Part shown: positions 34,501 through 42,595 of the stretch, piece by piece | How the letters are laid out: each line of letters starts with the position of its first letter | How positions within the stretch are numbered: the stretch's first letter is position 1 | Assembly (NCBI GenBank): GCA_029785195.1 | Contig: JAFMAD010000003.1 | Coordinates: 52,049-116,048, forward strand | Direction: 5' to 3' | Length of the DNA: 64,000 nucleotides | Source of the DNA: Nitrososphaerota archaeon | GTDB taxonomy: Archaea; Thermoproteota; Nitrososphaeria; Nitrososphaerales; Gagatemarchaeaceae | The notes under the pieces: generated by a model | The model's database searches: none | Told to the model about the DNA's origin: nothing | What the model saw: only the letters and a program-made list of their open reading frames with translations | Program-made: the position numbers and the translations under genes

Positions 34501-37500
34501 ACGCGACCACCAAGTCGGTCTCACAGCGCATCGACCTACAGGGGAGGATAGGAACGATCACGGTGGACCCGTCTGACGGGTACTTGTTCGTGACGAACAG
34601 CTCGAACTACTTGGAGACCACTGTGACGGTGATAGACCCGATGGCAAATTCAATCGTGGCTGTGACGCCTCTCCAGGTCCCCGCGCCGGACTTCATAGAG
34701 AGCTTCCTCGCCAGAGGCTTCGCTGTTCCTGCCGGGAACTTCTACGCCCTCGCCGAGGTCACGAGCGAGACGGGTACGTTGTCAGAGCAGGTGGTCTATG
34801 CCGTCTCCGCTTCAACCTACAAGGTCGAGTCAAGCTTCATCGCCAACAACGAGACCTCATGCGCCGTCGCGTGCCGGTACCTCTCCCTGATGGCCATAGA
34901 CGAGGAGACGGGGGCTGTCTACCTCGCGGGTCGGTTCGAAAACAGCACCATGACGGGAGCCTCTGTCCTGGCTGTCCTCCCGCCGACTTGGGCGGTGGTC
35001 GTGAACGCGACGCTTTCGGTCACGAATCTGAACTCGATCGCGGTCGACAGCCAGAACGGCCTCGCCTACCTCGCGTCAGGCTCCTATTTCGGCGGGGAGT
35101 GCGATGGGTCAGGGGCGTCTGGACTGTACGCCTTCGACGCTAACACGTCTGTCGCGACCCCCGTAGGCAAGATGGGCTGCGCAGCCGCTCTGACGTTCGA
35201 CCCGGTGAACGGCTACCTGTACGTGTCTGACCCCACTGCCAACGGGGCATTTGCAGGCGCCATAAGGCTGTCAGCGTTGGACCCAGCTACAGGTGCGGCG
35301 GTGGCTAACATCACAGAGGGCCTCACCAGTGGGGAAAACTCTATCACAGCAGTCGACACCACGAACGGGGACGTCTATGCCTCTTCGCCTGGCAGTTACG
35401 AGGTCTCAGTCGTCAGCGGCCAATCTAACACGGTGACTGATGATATACTGCTTGGGGCGACCCCTGGATCGACTGTATATGCGAGCGACGGATACGTCTT
35501 CGTCGCCGATCAGGGCACGAGCAACCTGTGGGTCCTGAACGCCACCACGGGCCTCGTTGAGGGGAACTATCCGCTCCCGACGATTTCGATAGGCGGCATG
35601 GCCTACGACCAGTCAAACGGGTACCTGTACGTGGTCAGCACCCAACAACCCGCTCTCATCACCATCTTCGACCCCGCAGACGGAGCAGTGGTCACGTCCA
35701 TACCGGTCAGCGGGGCTACCCTGGTCTCTGCCGCATACGACCCGCTGAGCAACAGGGTCTTTGTGACAGGGAACGACTTCGGGGGGGCTTTCGCCCTCGC
35801 GGTCGACCCGACCACCGAGACGATCGCCGGAAACGTCAGCCTCGGCTCCCGAGCGACTGCCACGGGGGCGATCGTCTTCGACCCACTCACGGGGTACCTC
35901 TATGCGCTGGGTGGCGAGGAGACCGCCGAATCCAGTGGTCCAGGCGCATACCAACAAGTATCAGGGAGCGACCGGCTCTACATCATCAACGGCTCCTCCG
36001 ATGCCATCGTGGCCAACGTGACCATGCCTCTCGCTGACGCGTTGGCAGTGAATCCGGATACTGGCGTGGTTTACGCGGTGGGTGCCGGCGTATCGAGCAC
36101 CACCATCGCTACGTTCGAGCTCGCGACCATCAACGCCACCACAGGGGCCATTGCCTCGGTTGCGCCTGTCCCTTGCGCACCCTCAGGTTCCATCGTTGGC
36201 ACGTGCGATACAAAGTCCGCGGTCTATGACCCGGCGAACAACATCGTGTACATACCGATAACGGAGGGCGCATCAGCCTATGGCTTTCTCAATCCGTCCC
36301 CAGTCCTGGCATCCTACGACGCCGCGACCGGGGTGGCAGGACTGGTCTACGGCGGCAGCTTCTTCTTTCCCGGGTCGCCGGGTCTAAACGGGAACCTGCA
36401 GAGCATCGTCTACGACCCGCTCACAGAAGAGCTGTACACAGGGTCGACCTATACAGCAGGATACAGTTGCTACTACGGCACGTGTGTGGGCGCGCTGTCC
36501 ATCATTCGTCCGCTCAACGTCACCTTCGTAACGACCTCTCAGGCGTCGTCTCTCCAGGTCGACGCCGTTCTCCAGAACGGCAGTCCCGCGGCAGACGTCT
36601 CCATCTTGGTCGCGGGCCTCCAGGCCACCACCGGTGGAGGGGGCTCGCTGCTCTTCACCGGGCTCGCTAGCGGGGCGACCGAGTCAGTCCAGGCGTGCAT
36701 CTCAGGCCTCTGCACGACGAAGACGGTGACACTTTCCTCCGGCACGAACGTAATCACCTTCCCAATCCAGTACGTTCACGCCGACGTGGTGAACCTGCAG
36801 GGCAACCCGGTCCTCGGGGTCCAGCTTACCTACTCGGGCTCCGGAGGAATCGCAGGGGCGTTCGTGACGAACTCGACCGGCGCCGCTCAGCCTGTTCTTG
36901 CGCCCTCCGGCGCCGAGCTGTCCATCTCCACGAGCCTCTACGGCACAGGCCTCCCTTACGCGACGCCCCCCGTGGAGACCTTCACCGTCAACGGGACTGC
37001 CCCAGTGATCAGGCTCGAGCCGTTGCCTACCGGCACCCTCCAGGGCCTGGTCGCTTACAGCAACGGGACCCTGGTCGCGAACACGCGCGTCACCGTCATC
37101 GAGCAGATCAACGGCGCGACTTTCACCAAGCAGGCTCTGACCAACTCCACCGGGGGATACTCCACGACCTTCTACGCCGGGTCCGCCACCGTGTCGGCCA
37201 CATCCCCGTTCTACCTCTCGTCTGCCCCCGAGTACGCTTCTATCCCGCAGAACGGGGTGGAGACCCTGAACATCACCATACCGCTGACCTTTAAGGGATA
37301 CATCAACCTCCAGCTCTACACCCAGTATCTTGGTGGGGCCCTCGTCGGTCCGCTCCCTGTGGACTGGCGCGTGGGCGCTCATTATAGCATCCACGCCATA
37401 GATCCTCAGGGGAACTACTACTACGTCTCGTCGGCCACGCTTCCTTCGGGGCAGCTTCAAGAGAACGTCATTCCTGTCACAGGGAGGCCGGGGGAGCCGT

Positions 37501-40500
37501 TCACCGTCTGCGCTGACGGTTACGAAGCTGACCTCCCTGCAGAGTGCGTCAGCGTGACCCTCGACGCCTACAGGAACGCCACGGCGGTGATCCGATTGAT
37601 CCAGCCAGGCATGCTGACAGGCACAATCGTGGACGCGGCGACGGGCTCCCCTGTCTCTTCCTGGAGCGCGGACGTCTACTCCCTGAACGCCACGGGGTAC
37701 GCCACCTCCGTCGCAGAGATCCAGAACTCCACGTCGTCGCTTGCATATGGCCTCCCCTACGCAGGCGTCTTCAGATTGGTCATCTTCGGCCAGTCGGGGA
37801 CGACCGGCCTGTGGGGGGAGACGACGGTCAACGCCTCCGCGGCCCAGGTCTACCAGCTGGGGAGCATCCCCCTGTATGAAGGGGCAGGGGACCTCTTCAC
37901 TGGCAAGCCAGGCAATTCGATCGCTGCAGTCCCAGGTGAAACGACCCCCGGCGGCTCAGTGTTCCTGCGCGCCTCCTACAACTACTCTGGGCCCATCACC
38001 CTCGAGAACGTGTCCATTTTGGTACCTGTCCCTGAGGGGACCACCGCCATACCAGGAGGGTTCCTCCTCAACGACCAGCCGGTGAACGCCTCGTCTTCGA
38101 CCCCCGGGTACTACTCTGTCTCTGTGGGGAACCTCTCTTCCGGGGCGTCTGGGGCGGTGAGGTACGAGCTCCAGGTCTCGGCCGGCTACGACGGGTCCTC
38201 CATGGCGCTCGTGTCGCTGGTGCGCTACTTCGCTGAGGGGACGGCATACGAAGAGGTCCTCTCCTCCACGGTCGAGACTGTAGAGCAGGTGACGCTGTCA
38301 GCGCCTCCGCTCCTGGCCGACCTCAACACCACAGTGTCGGGCCAGGCCCCTCCTGGGAGCGCCCTGGTTGTCTATTCGAACGACACCCTTCTGGGCACAG
38401 CCGTCGTCCCTGCAGGGGGGTTCTGGCAGATGGCTGTCTCCCTACCGCCCGGAGCCGACCAGACCGTCTACCAGCTGCACGCCATTGCTAACACGACGAC
38501 GGGGGTCGAACTCTATTCCCCTGTGGTCGCGGTGACTTACGACAACACCCAGCCGGTCTTGGTCAAGATCTGCATGCAACAGACCGACGGGAGGCTGGTC
38601 TGTTGGGACCCGCAGGAAGGCATCCCGCACTTCCCATACGTCTTCGTCCCCGGGATGGCGATGACGTTCACCATGTGGTTCAGCAACGCGTCGCTCGTGA
38701 CGGACGTGGAGGTGATTGCCCCGGGTGCTGGCAGCGCCAACGCCACGCTGACCTCGTCCGGGGCATACACCGCGACGTTCTACCCACAGTCCGGATGGAA
38801 CGGGGCCCTGTATGTCAACTTCGCGACCCTGGTCACCCCGCTCGGGGACGGGACGCTGACGCCGCCTTCGGCGCAGCAGGTGCAGAGCGAGATCCCATCA
38901 CCGTTCGAGGGAGCGAACGTGACGCTGAACAGCCAGTCGGTCACGAACATCACAGGGACTACCACCACATCCGCCCAGCTCAACCTCACCCTCAGGTTCA
39001 ACAAGGAGATTCCCGGCGTCGCCAACGGCACCGCGCTGAACGCCCTCGTAGGGATGAACCTCACACGGGACGTCTACTACACGCCGAACGCGGTCGACAA
39101 GCAGTTCCTGCTCTCAACGGGGTACCCGATATTCAATTTCACATACGCCCTGCTCGAGAACACATCGAGCACGGTGGAGGTCCGCATGAGCTTCTTCGTC
39201 CCGTACCTGGCTCTTCCGACGAGCATCGCGAAGGAGGTCGACAGCCCCACGGACTACCTTCTCCCCGGATTCGGGACTGTTGTCACCATCGTAGACAAGT
39301 TCGCAGGAGAAGAAGGGGGGCGCCTTGCGCCTGGGGCCGGGGCGATTCTCTCTGCGGCGGGCTTCTACACAGACACGAAGTGGTTCGTAGACACGCTCGA
39401 GTCGATCGGGACCGTCGAGGCGTGCGTTAGCGCCTCTGGCCAGGGGGGCTTCCTCACCGACCTAAAGCTAGGCACTGTTACCGCGGCCACCGCGCTTGTC
39501 GGGGCGATGGCGGACGGGAACGACGCGGCGGGGGTCATCAGCAGCCTCGCCGAGCTCTCAGGGCTCCCGGTCACGTTCCTCTTCTCGCTTCTCAGCGGGC
39601 TTGCGGGCATGGGACTCACCGGGGCCGAGAACTACGTCAGCCAGGAGGTGGCTGGGCTCACGGCTGAGTACTGCCCCCCCAAGACGGCGAACGTGGTCCC
39701 CACCGTGGACCCCAGCGGAGTCGTCTACGCAGGCCTCCTCTCCAACCCTGTTGCCAACGCCACCGTGACCGTCTTCCAGTACAATTCTACGACCTCGCAG
39801 TGGGCGCCGTGGCCCGCGGCGGGGTTCGGCCAGCTGAACCCGCAGCAGACGGGCCCGCTGGGGAGCTACGCGTGGTTCGTCCCTGCAGGGAAGTACATGG
39901 TCGTCGTCCAGGCACCGGGATACTCGACCGAGAGGAGCATAGTCGTCTATGTCCCGCCCCCCGCCACTGGAATCAACATCGACCTGCCCCCATCTTCTCC
40001 CCCCGCGGTGTCGGGCGTCTCCGCCTTCTCAAACTCCACCGGCTCCTTCATAGAGCTCTCCTTCGACCAGCTGATGCAAGCCGCGTCTCTGAACGGGACC
40101 ACGATCACGGTCTCCACAGGCGGTGAGAGCCTGGCGGGGAGGGTCCTCCCGGTGGACCCGCAGGATTCGCCGTCCGGGACCCCGCTCACAAGCGAGGCGG
40201 TGTTCATCCCGTCGGCTCCCCTCGCGTCCGGCGCCAGCTTCACAGTCCTCGTCTCCCCCAGCGTGGAGAACTACGCCAACATGACGATGGGCTCCTCATA
40301 TCAATCGACCGTCGGGCTCAAGGCCAGTACGTACTCCCTCGCAACCGACGCGACCGACCTTGCTACAGGGGAAAATGTCAACGCGACGGCCGCGACCGAC
40401 GACCCCCTCGCGAAGTCGGTCCAATTCACCTGGGTCTCGCCCTCGGGCGAGCCAGTCGCTTCGTCCAGCTCTCTTCTGGCAGTAGGTAGCGCATCCTCTT

Positions 40501-41696
40501 CCTTCACCCCGACCCAGAGCGGTACCTGGGTCGTCGAGGCCTCTTTCACAGACGGCACGAGCGTCATAGAGACGCTCAACAGCACCTTCTACGTGGTCCA
40601 GCCCTCCCCCTTCACAGAGCTCTTCGTCACGGCCGTAGCGAACAGCACAGGCGACGCGTCCGTGAACGATGCCCTCGCCAACGGGGTCGACGTCACGCTC
40701 ACGGGGGTCGCCCCGGGGACCTCGGTCAGCGTCAACGCCTTCGACTACGCCGCCGCCCCTCCAGGGACGGCCACCGGTCTCAGCGCCCAGACAGGCGCGA
40801 CTCCCCTCGCGTACTTCGACCTGAGCGTAGCCGGAGCGCCCTCCGGCACCGCCGCAGTCTGCTTCACCTCGTCTGGGATCACGTCCTCGACCCTCCTGTA
40901 CTACTACTCTCCGGGGACAGGAGAATGGGTCGAGGTCGCCGCGCTGACGTTCGTCTCTCCAGACACCATCTGCGGCTCCGTCCCGGTCGCAGAGCTCAGA
41001 GGCACCCCCTTCGCCGCCGCTCAGCCTCCGTCCACGCCGCCCCCGCCTCCGCCCCCCGTCGCGTTCGCCTTCACGCTCGCTGTCTCCCCGTCTTCGTCCG
41101 CCGTCGCCCAGGGGGGGACGGCCGTAGCCTCGGCCGTGGTCTCGCTCACGTCTGGGTCGGCGCAGACAGTGTACCTCGCTACGTCGGGCGCCCCGTCAGG
41201 AGCGTCGGCCGTCCTCTCTGCGCCTTCGTGCCTCCCTAGCTGCACCTCCACCTTGTCGATATACACCTCCGAGTCGACGCCTGTGGGGAGCTACTCCATC
41301 GTGGTGACAGCGAACGGAGGGGGCCAGACTGAGACGGCCACCTTCACGCTTACGGTGACGCCTTCGACCACCACGACAACAACGACGACAACCAGCGTCA
41401 GCGCCGCTCAGACGACGACTACGACCTCCACGTCGACGACCACTTCGGTCACATCGACGGCGATGTCGACGACCACTTCGAGCACCACGACCTCTGCGTC
41501 GACCACCGCTTCGAGCGCGACCACCGCGACTTCGCACCAGACCACGAGCGCATCGTCGGCGGCTTCTCAGACCACTGCTCTCCCGGCCACCCGCGCCGGG
41601 TACGGGGCGCTGGCAGGCGCGATAGCTGTGGTGCTTATCGCCGTGGTCGGGGTGGCGATGCTAGCGGTGCGCAAGAGGAGGGCTTGGTGGCACTGA
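31533..41696 (+). CDS. Giant (3,387-residue) membrane-anchored surface protein with beta-propellers
   Basis: An exported giant. N-terminal basic residues and a hydrophobic segment (LSLVIMSLMVLSGTVTPVAS, about residues 60-80) form a long signal/anchor. Residues about 200-575 and 960-1650 are YVTN-type beta-propeller repeats (FDPANGYLYVTSS, YDPSSKEVYVTGN, YDQSNGYLYVVST). Between them are three 'SGLPxGxxW' domains (33.26, 33.50 and 34.13 kb). Residues 1670-2120 hold carboxypeptidase-regulatory/Ig-like folds, then more Ig-like modules. The last part has PPPPPPP, a Thr/Ser-rich stalk (about residues 3275-3345, probably O-glycosylated) and a C-terminal membrane helix with RKRRAWWH. Many N-x-S/T sites. 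Likely an adhesin or sheath component. GUG 31533 fits TATA 31502-31509; the frame extends to 31485. Confidence 0.9.
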   Translation: MDLFAVTLDVDDATVHPSPCRPKLRRRLVGGGAGRTRSRTLKALSLVIMSLMVLSGTVTPVASLGGLGLLNSHPATLSANNLTGATPQSSAASEDVLAADVVAVPSGVSGCAGGCASSGPAYLIATQLVHGFASVGRLAAAGGGVLLSWFESASTWARVVGQGLYATLTSSQPSAAPMLTTVAPGAGVNPIPPNSTAGYVENTLLLSNDTLLLGNVPDPFNGAEPPAAPESVTTDPSTGAIYVAGVTGASNTTVFEISPTTDRVVRSTTLVPSADTQCGFYGPALAFDPANGYLYVTSSACPNPVVVVFDPNNDTVLKSIALPNNFGAVALSYDPSSKEVYVTGNSFSSEDVVIINATSNTIAASIDSLGGCWTFAPVYDANDGLMFVTTWFCGASLAVGYADMFGISSTNAVVAKIPVPDENIGVSSVGAGTAEATPGGTIYIEENSAYTAGSNGVIYYPVDVVDPQANTTSVIEVPCGYRYITSTCSPVGLAFDQVNGYLYSAASVGSYPQNVSAIDPGTGKVTGFLLTGRQALLDLAYSSGGPRELAFDQSNNQVYDVSGGSGIVSVIYDARFNVTFTESGLPSGARWGMVAAGTQPRYTTGTTITYSASDGHYVFSVTGSGTYCAVSPSTTVAVNGSDVSQTVQFSSSCDKLTFTQSGLPAGERWGVALGGFTLKNSTSTSLSFSESNDNYTYTVYPGYYMTLLGDIEYCVAPASGVADVNSTSVSVPLSFYVCSADGNVSVQTSKGFYSGTQVVSVNGTVTPSCLGCTSANYTTQALVTLANPLHASVFSEPVSVTANTGAFSLNFTTGGSSAWIGGTYTITVDWPAGPGCAVPNSDCYIDSGTVQFGYLPSGPTYQVTFVEGGLPQGTTWSVDFANVTKSSTSTTIAYSFPDGYYPYTVEGTGPYVPQIPAGTNMQLVNGSGVTEDIGFTYSEQLLLQNGTLYPGSVLTSNSYTNQRISELAYDPVNGLVYALGSNLSTVLGINATTKSVSQRIDLQGRIGTITVDPSDGYLFVTNSSNYLETTVTVIDPMANSIVAVTPLQVPAPDFIESFLARGFAVPAGNFYALAEVTSETGTLSEQVVYAVSASTYKVESSFIANNETSCAVACRYLSLMAIDEETGAVYLAGRFENSTMTGASVLAVLPPTWAVVVNATLSVTNLNSIAVDSQNGLAYLASGSYFGGECDGSGASGLYAFDANTSVATPVGKMGCAAALTFDPVNGYLYVSDPTANGAFAGAIRLSALDPATGAAVANITEGLTSGENSITAVDTTNGDVYASSPGSYEVSVVSGQSNTVTDDILLGATPGSTVYASDGYVFVADQGTSNLWVLNATTGLVEGNYPLPTISIGGMAYDQSNGYLYVVSTQQPALITIFDPADGAVVTSIPVSGATLVSAAYDPLSNRVFVTGNDFGGAFALAVDPTTETIAGNVSLGSRATATGAIVFDPLTGYLYALGGEETAESSGPGAYQQVSGSDRLYIINGSSDAIVANVTMPLADALAVNPDTGVVYAVGAGVSSTTIATFELATINATTGAIASVAPVPCAPSGSIVGTCDTKSAVYDPANNIVYIPITEGASAYGFLNPSPVLASYDAATGVAGLVYGGSFFFPGSPGLNGNLQSIVYDPLTEELYTGSTYTAGYSCYYGTCVGALSIIRPLNVTFVTTSQASSLQVDAVLQNGSPAADVSILVAGLQATTGGGGSLLFTGLASGATESVQACISGLCTTKTVTLSSGTNVITFPIQYVHADVVNLQGNPVLGVQLTYSGSGGIAGAFVTNSTGAAQPVLAPSGAELSISTSLYGTGLPYATPPVETFTVNGTAPVIRLEPLPTGTLQGLVAYSNGTLVANTRVTVIEQINGATFTKQALTNSTGGYSTTFYAGSATVSATSPFYLSSAPEYASIPQNGVETLNITIPLTFKGYINLQLYTQYLGGALVGPLPVDWRVGAHYSIHAIDPQGNYYYVSSATLPSGQLQENVIPVTGRPGEPFTVCADGYEADLPAECVSVTLDAYRNATAVIRLIQPGMLTGTIVDAATGSPVSSWSADVYSLNATGYATSVAEIQNSTSSLAYGLPYAGVFRLVIFGQSGTTGLWGETTVNASAAQVYQLGSIPLYEGAGDLFTGKPGNSIAAVPGETTPGGSVFLRASYNYSGPITLENVSILVPVPEGTTAIPGGFLLNDQPVNASSSTPGYYSVSVGNLSSGASGAVRYELQVSAGYDGSSMALVSLVRYFAEGTAYEEVLSSTVETVEQVTLSAPPLLADLNTTVSGQAPPGSALVVYSNDTLLGTAVVPAGGFWQMAVSLPPGADQTVYQLHAIANTTTGVELYSPVVAVTYDNTQPVLVKICMQQTDGRLVCWDPQEGIPHFPYVFVPGMAMTFTMWFSNASLVTDVEVIAPGAGSANATLTSSGAYTATFYPQSGWNGALYVNFATLVTPLGDGTLTPPSAQQVQSEIPSPFEGANVTLNSQSVTNITGTTTTSAQLNLTLRFNKEIPGVANGTALNALVGMNLTRDVYYTPNAVDKQFLLSTGYPIFNFTYALLENTSSTVEVRMSFFVPYLALPTSIAKEVDSPTDYLLPGFGTVVTIVDKFAGEEGGRLAPGAGAILSAAGFYTDTKWFVDTLESIGTVEACVSASGQGGFLTDLKLGTVTAATALVGAMADGNDAAGVISSLAELSGLPVTFLFSLLSGLAGMGLTGAENYVSQEVAGLTAEYCPPKTANVVPTVDPSGVVYAGLLSNPVANATVTVFQYNSTTSQWAPWPAAGFGQLNPQQTGPLGSYAWFVPAGKYMVVVQAPGYSTERSIVVYVPPPATGINIDLPPSSPPAVSGVSAFSNSTGSFIELSFDQLMQAASLNGTTITVSTGGESLAGRVLPVDPQDSPSGTPLTSEAVFIPSAPLASGASFTVLVSPSVENYANMTMGSSYQSTVGLKASTYSLATDATDLATGENVNATAATDDPLAKSVQFTWVSPSGEPVASSSSLLAVGSASSSFTPTQSGTWVVEASFTDGTSVIETLNSTFYVVQPSPFTELFVTAVANSTGDASVNDALANGVDVTLTGVAPGTSVSVNAFDYAAAPPGTATGLSAQTGATPLAYFDLSVAGAPSGTAAVCFTSSGITSSTLLYYYSPGTGEWVEVAALTFVSPDTICGSVPVAELRGTPFAAAQPPSTPPPPPPPVAFAFTLAVSPSSSAVAQGGTAVASAVVSLTSGSAQTVYLATSGAPSGASAVLSAPSCLPSCTSTLSIYTSESTPVGSYSIVVTANGGGQTETATFTLTVTPSTTTTTTTTTSVSAAQTTTTTSTSTTTSVTSTAMSTTTSSTTTSASTTASSATTATSHQTTSASSAASQTTALPATRAGYGALAGAIAVVLIAVVGVAMLAVRKRRAWWH

Positions 41697-41700
41697 CAGA

Positions 41701-41853
41701 TTGAAGGAAGACCATTTCGTCACCGTGAGGATACGCCACACCTACGTCAGCACCCTCGACGAGATAGCCAGGAGGCTCGGATATGCGGGGCGGGACGAGG
41801 TAGTGGAAGACGCCGTCAGGCGCTTCGTCGAATCGCTCGGCCTGACGTCATAG
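41701..41853 (+). CDS. Small ribbon-helix-helix protein
   Basis: A 50-residue protein starting at UUG 41701, only 4 bp after the giant gene's stop. The pattern is a strand (HFVTVRIR), helix A (YVSTLDEIARRLG) and helix B (GRDEVVEDAVRRFVESLGL), which is the Arc/CopG/NikR-type RHH DNA-binding unit; RHH dimers read operators through the strand. No promoter is visible between the two genes, so it is probably made from the giant's transcript. It is a candidate regulator of its own operon; the palindromes at 26.3 and 31.5 kb are possible targets. The function is inference, the fold prediction fairly firm. Confidence 0.7.
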   Translation: MKEDHFVTVRIRHTYVSTLDEIARRLGYAGRDEVVEDAVRRFVESLGLTS

Positions 41854-42039
41854 AAGCCGCCGTGGTTGGGGCTCTCAGCAGGTCGCAGCCTTGCCCAGGG
41901 TAGTCTGTTCCATCAGGCGAAGGTCGGGGCTCCAGGCGGGGCGCCCGCGGGCTGGCGGACGCCCTTCGAGGCCGCGCGGGCTGTGGCGGCGTCTGAAAGC
42001 TTATAGTGGTGCCACGGAGGTCGGCGTGGAGACGCTCGC

Positions 42040-42207
42040 ATGCCAATAGCAGACGCGACGAAGAAGCAGATAGCACAGAAGAGGCGCCTCTTCCTCCAGG
42101 TCTGCCTGAGGTGCGGCGCCCGGAACCCCCTCAACGCAGAGAGGTGCAGGAAGTGCAAGTCCTCAGATCTGAGGCTCAAGAATAGGTCCGTGGGGCTCAA
42201 GAAGTAG
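42040..42207 (+). CDS. rpl40e: Ribosomal protein L40e
   Basis: A 55-residue zinc-ribbon ribosomal protein: MPIADATKKQIAQKR, then CLRCGARNPLNAERCRKCKS with the four cysteines as two CxxC pairs, and a basic tail ending LKK. Length and motif match archaeal L40e. AUG 42040 has a TATA box (cttatagt, 42000-42007) 33 bp upstream. Confidence 0.95.
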   Translation: MPIADATKKQIAQKRRLFLQVCLRCGARNPLNAERCRKCKSSDLRLKNRSVGLKK

Positions 42208-42522
42208 AGGAGGCGTGCCAGAGCAACGATCGTCGCCCAGACTGCCTGGGACGGCGCGACCTTCCTGGTCTGCCTCGCCGGCTTCGTCTACCTAGAGCGG
42301 CTTCGCCGGGTCTTCAAGGGCGGGCTCGTCGCAGGGTCGTTCGCCTACTTCATCGCCGCCGCGGCCTTCTTCACCGCCGTCTACGCCTTCAGGCTCGCAC
42401 TCGACTTTCTCGGATACCCCGCGAACCTGCCGTTCAGCGTGAGGGACTTTGTGGTGATCCTCGGGATAGCGCTCCTGGCCCTCGGGCTCAGGAAGGCCGC
42501 CCTGGTCCTCCCAAAGCCTTAG
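42208..42522 (+). CDS. Small three-helix membrane protein lacking a canonical start codon
   Basis: Directly after the L40e stop, the same frame stays open for 104 codons and encodes three membrane segments (GATFLVCLAGFVYLERLRRV; AYFIAAAAFFTAVYAF; FVVILGIALLALGL) with sensible basic loops. No AUG, GUG or UUG occurs before the first helix. The best near-cognate codon is ACG 42226, preceded by aggagg (42208-42213), a good Shine-Dalgarno that is somewhat far away. A GUG at 42215 lies in another frame, so a one-base error or frameshift is an alternative. Codon use and the hydrophobic pattern argue for a real gene. No family is recognised. Confidence 0.55.
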   Translation, partial: RRRARATIVAQTAWDGATFLVCLAGFVYLERLRRVFKGGLVAGSFAYFIAAAAFFTAVYAFRLALDFLGYPANLPFSVRDFVVILGIALLALGLRKAALVLPKP

Positions 42523-42595
42523 CTCGCTCCTCGTCGTAGGGGTGAAAGGCCGCCTCAATGGCTTAAATGCGGTCTCGCGTCGGCGGAAGCTGCCT

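Noticed and set aside
41365..41575. Repetitive ACG/ACC/TCG-rich DNA that could look like a repeat array
   Set aside because: It is the codon pattern of the Thr/Ser-rich stalk; there are no spacers, so it is not a CRISPR. No CRISPR array or cas gene was seen in the window.
42208..42270. A BHB intron that would give the membrane ORF a GUG start
   Set aside because: A CCCAG/CTGGG hairpin exists, but no arrangement of 3-nt bulges and a 4-bp helix could be built around it.
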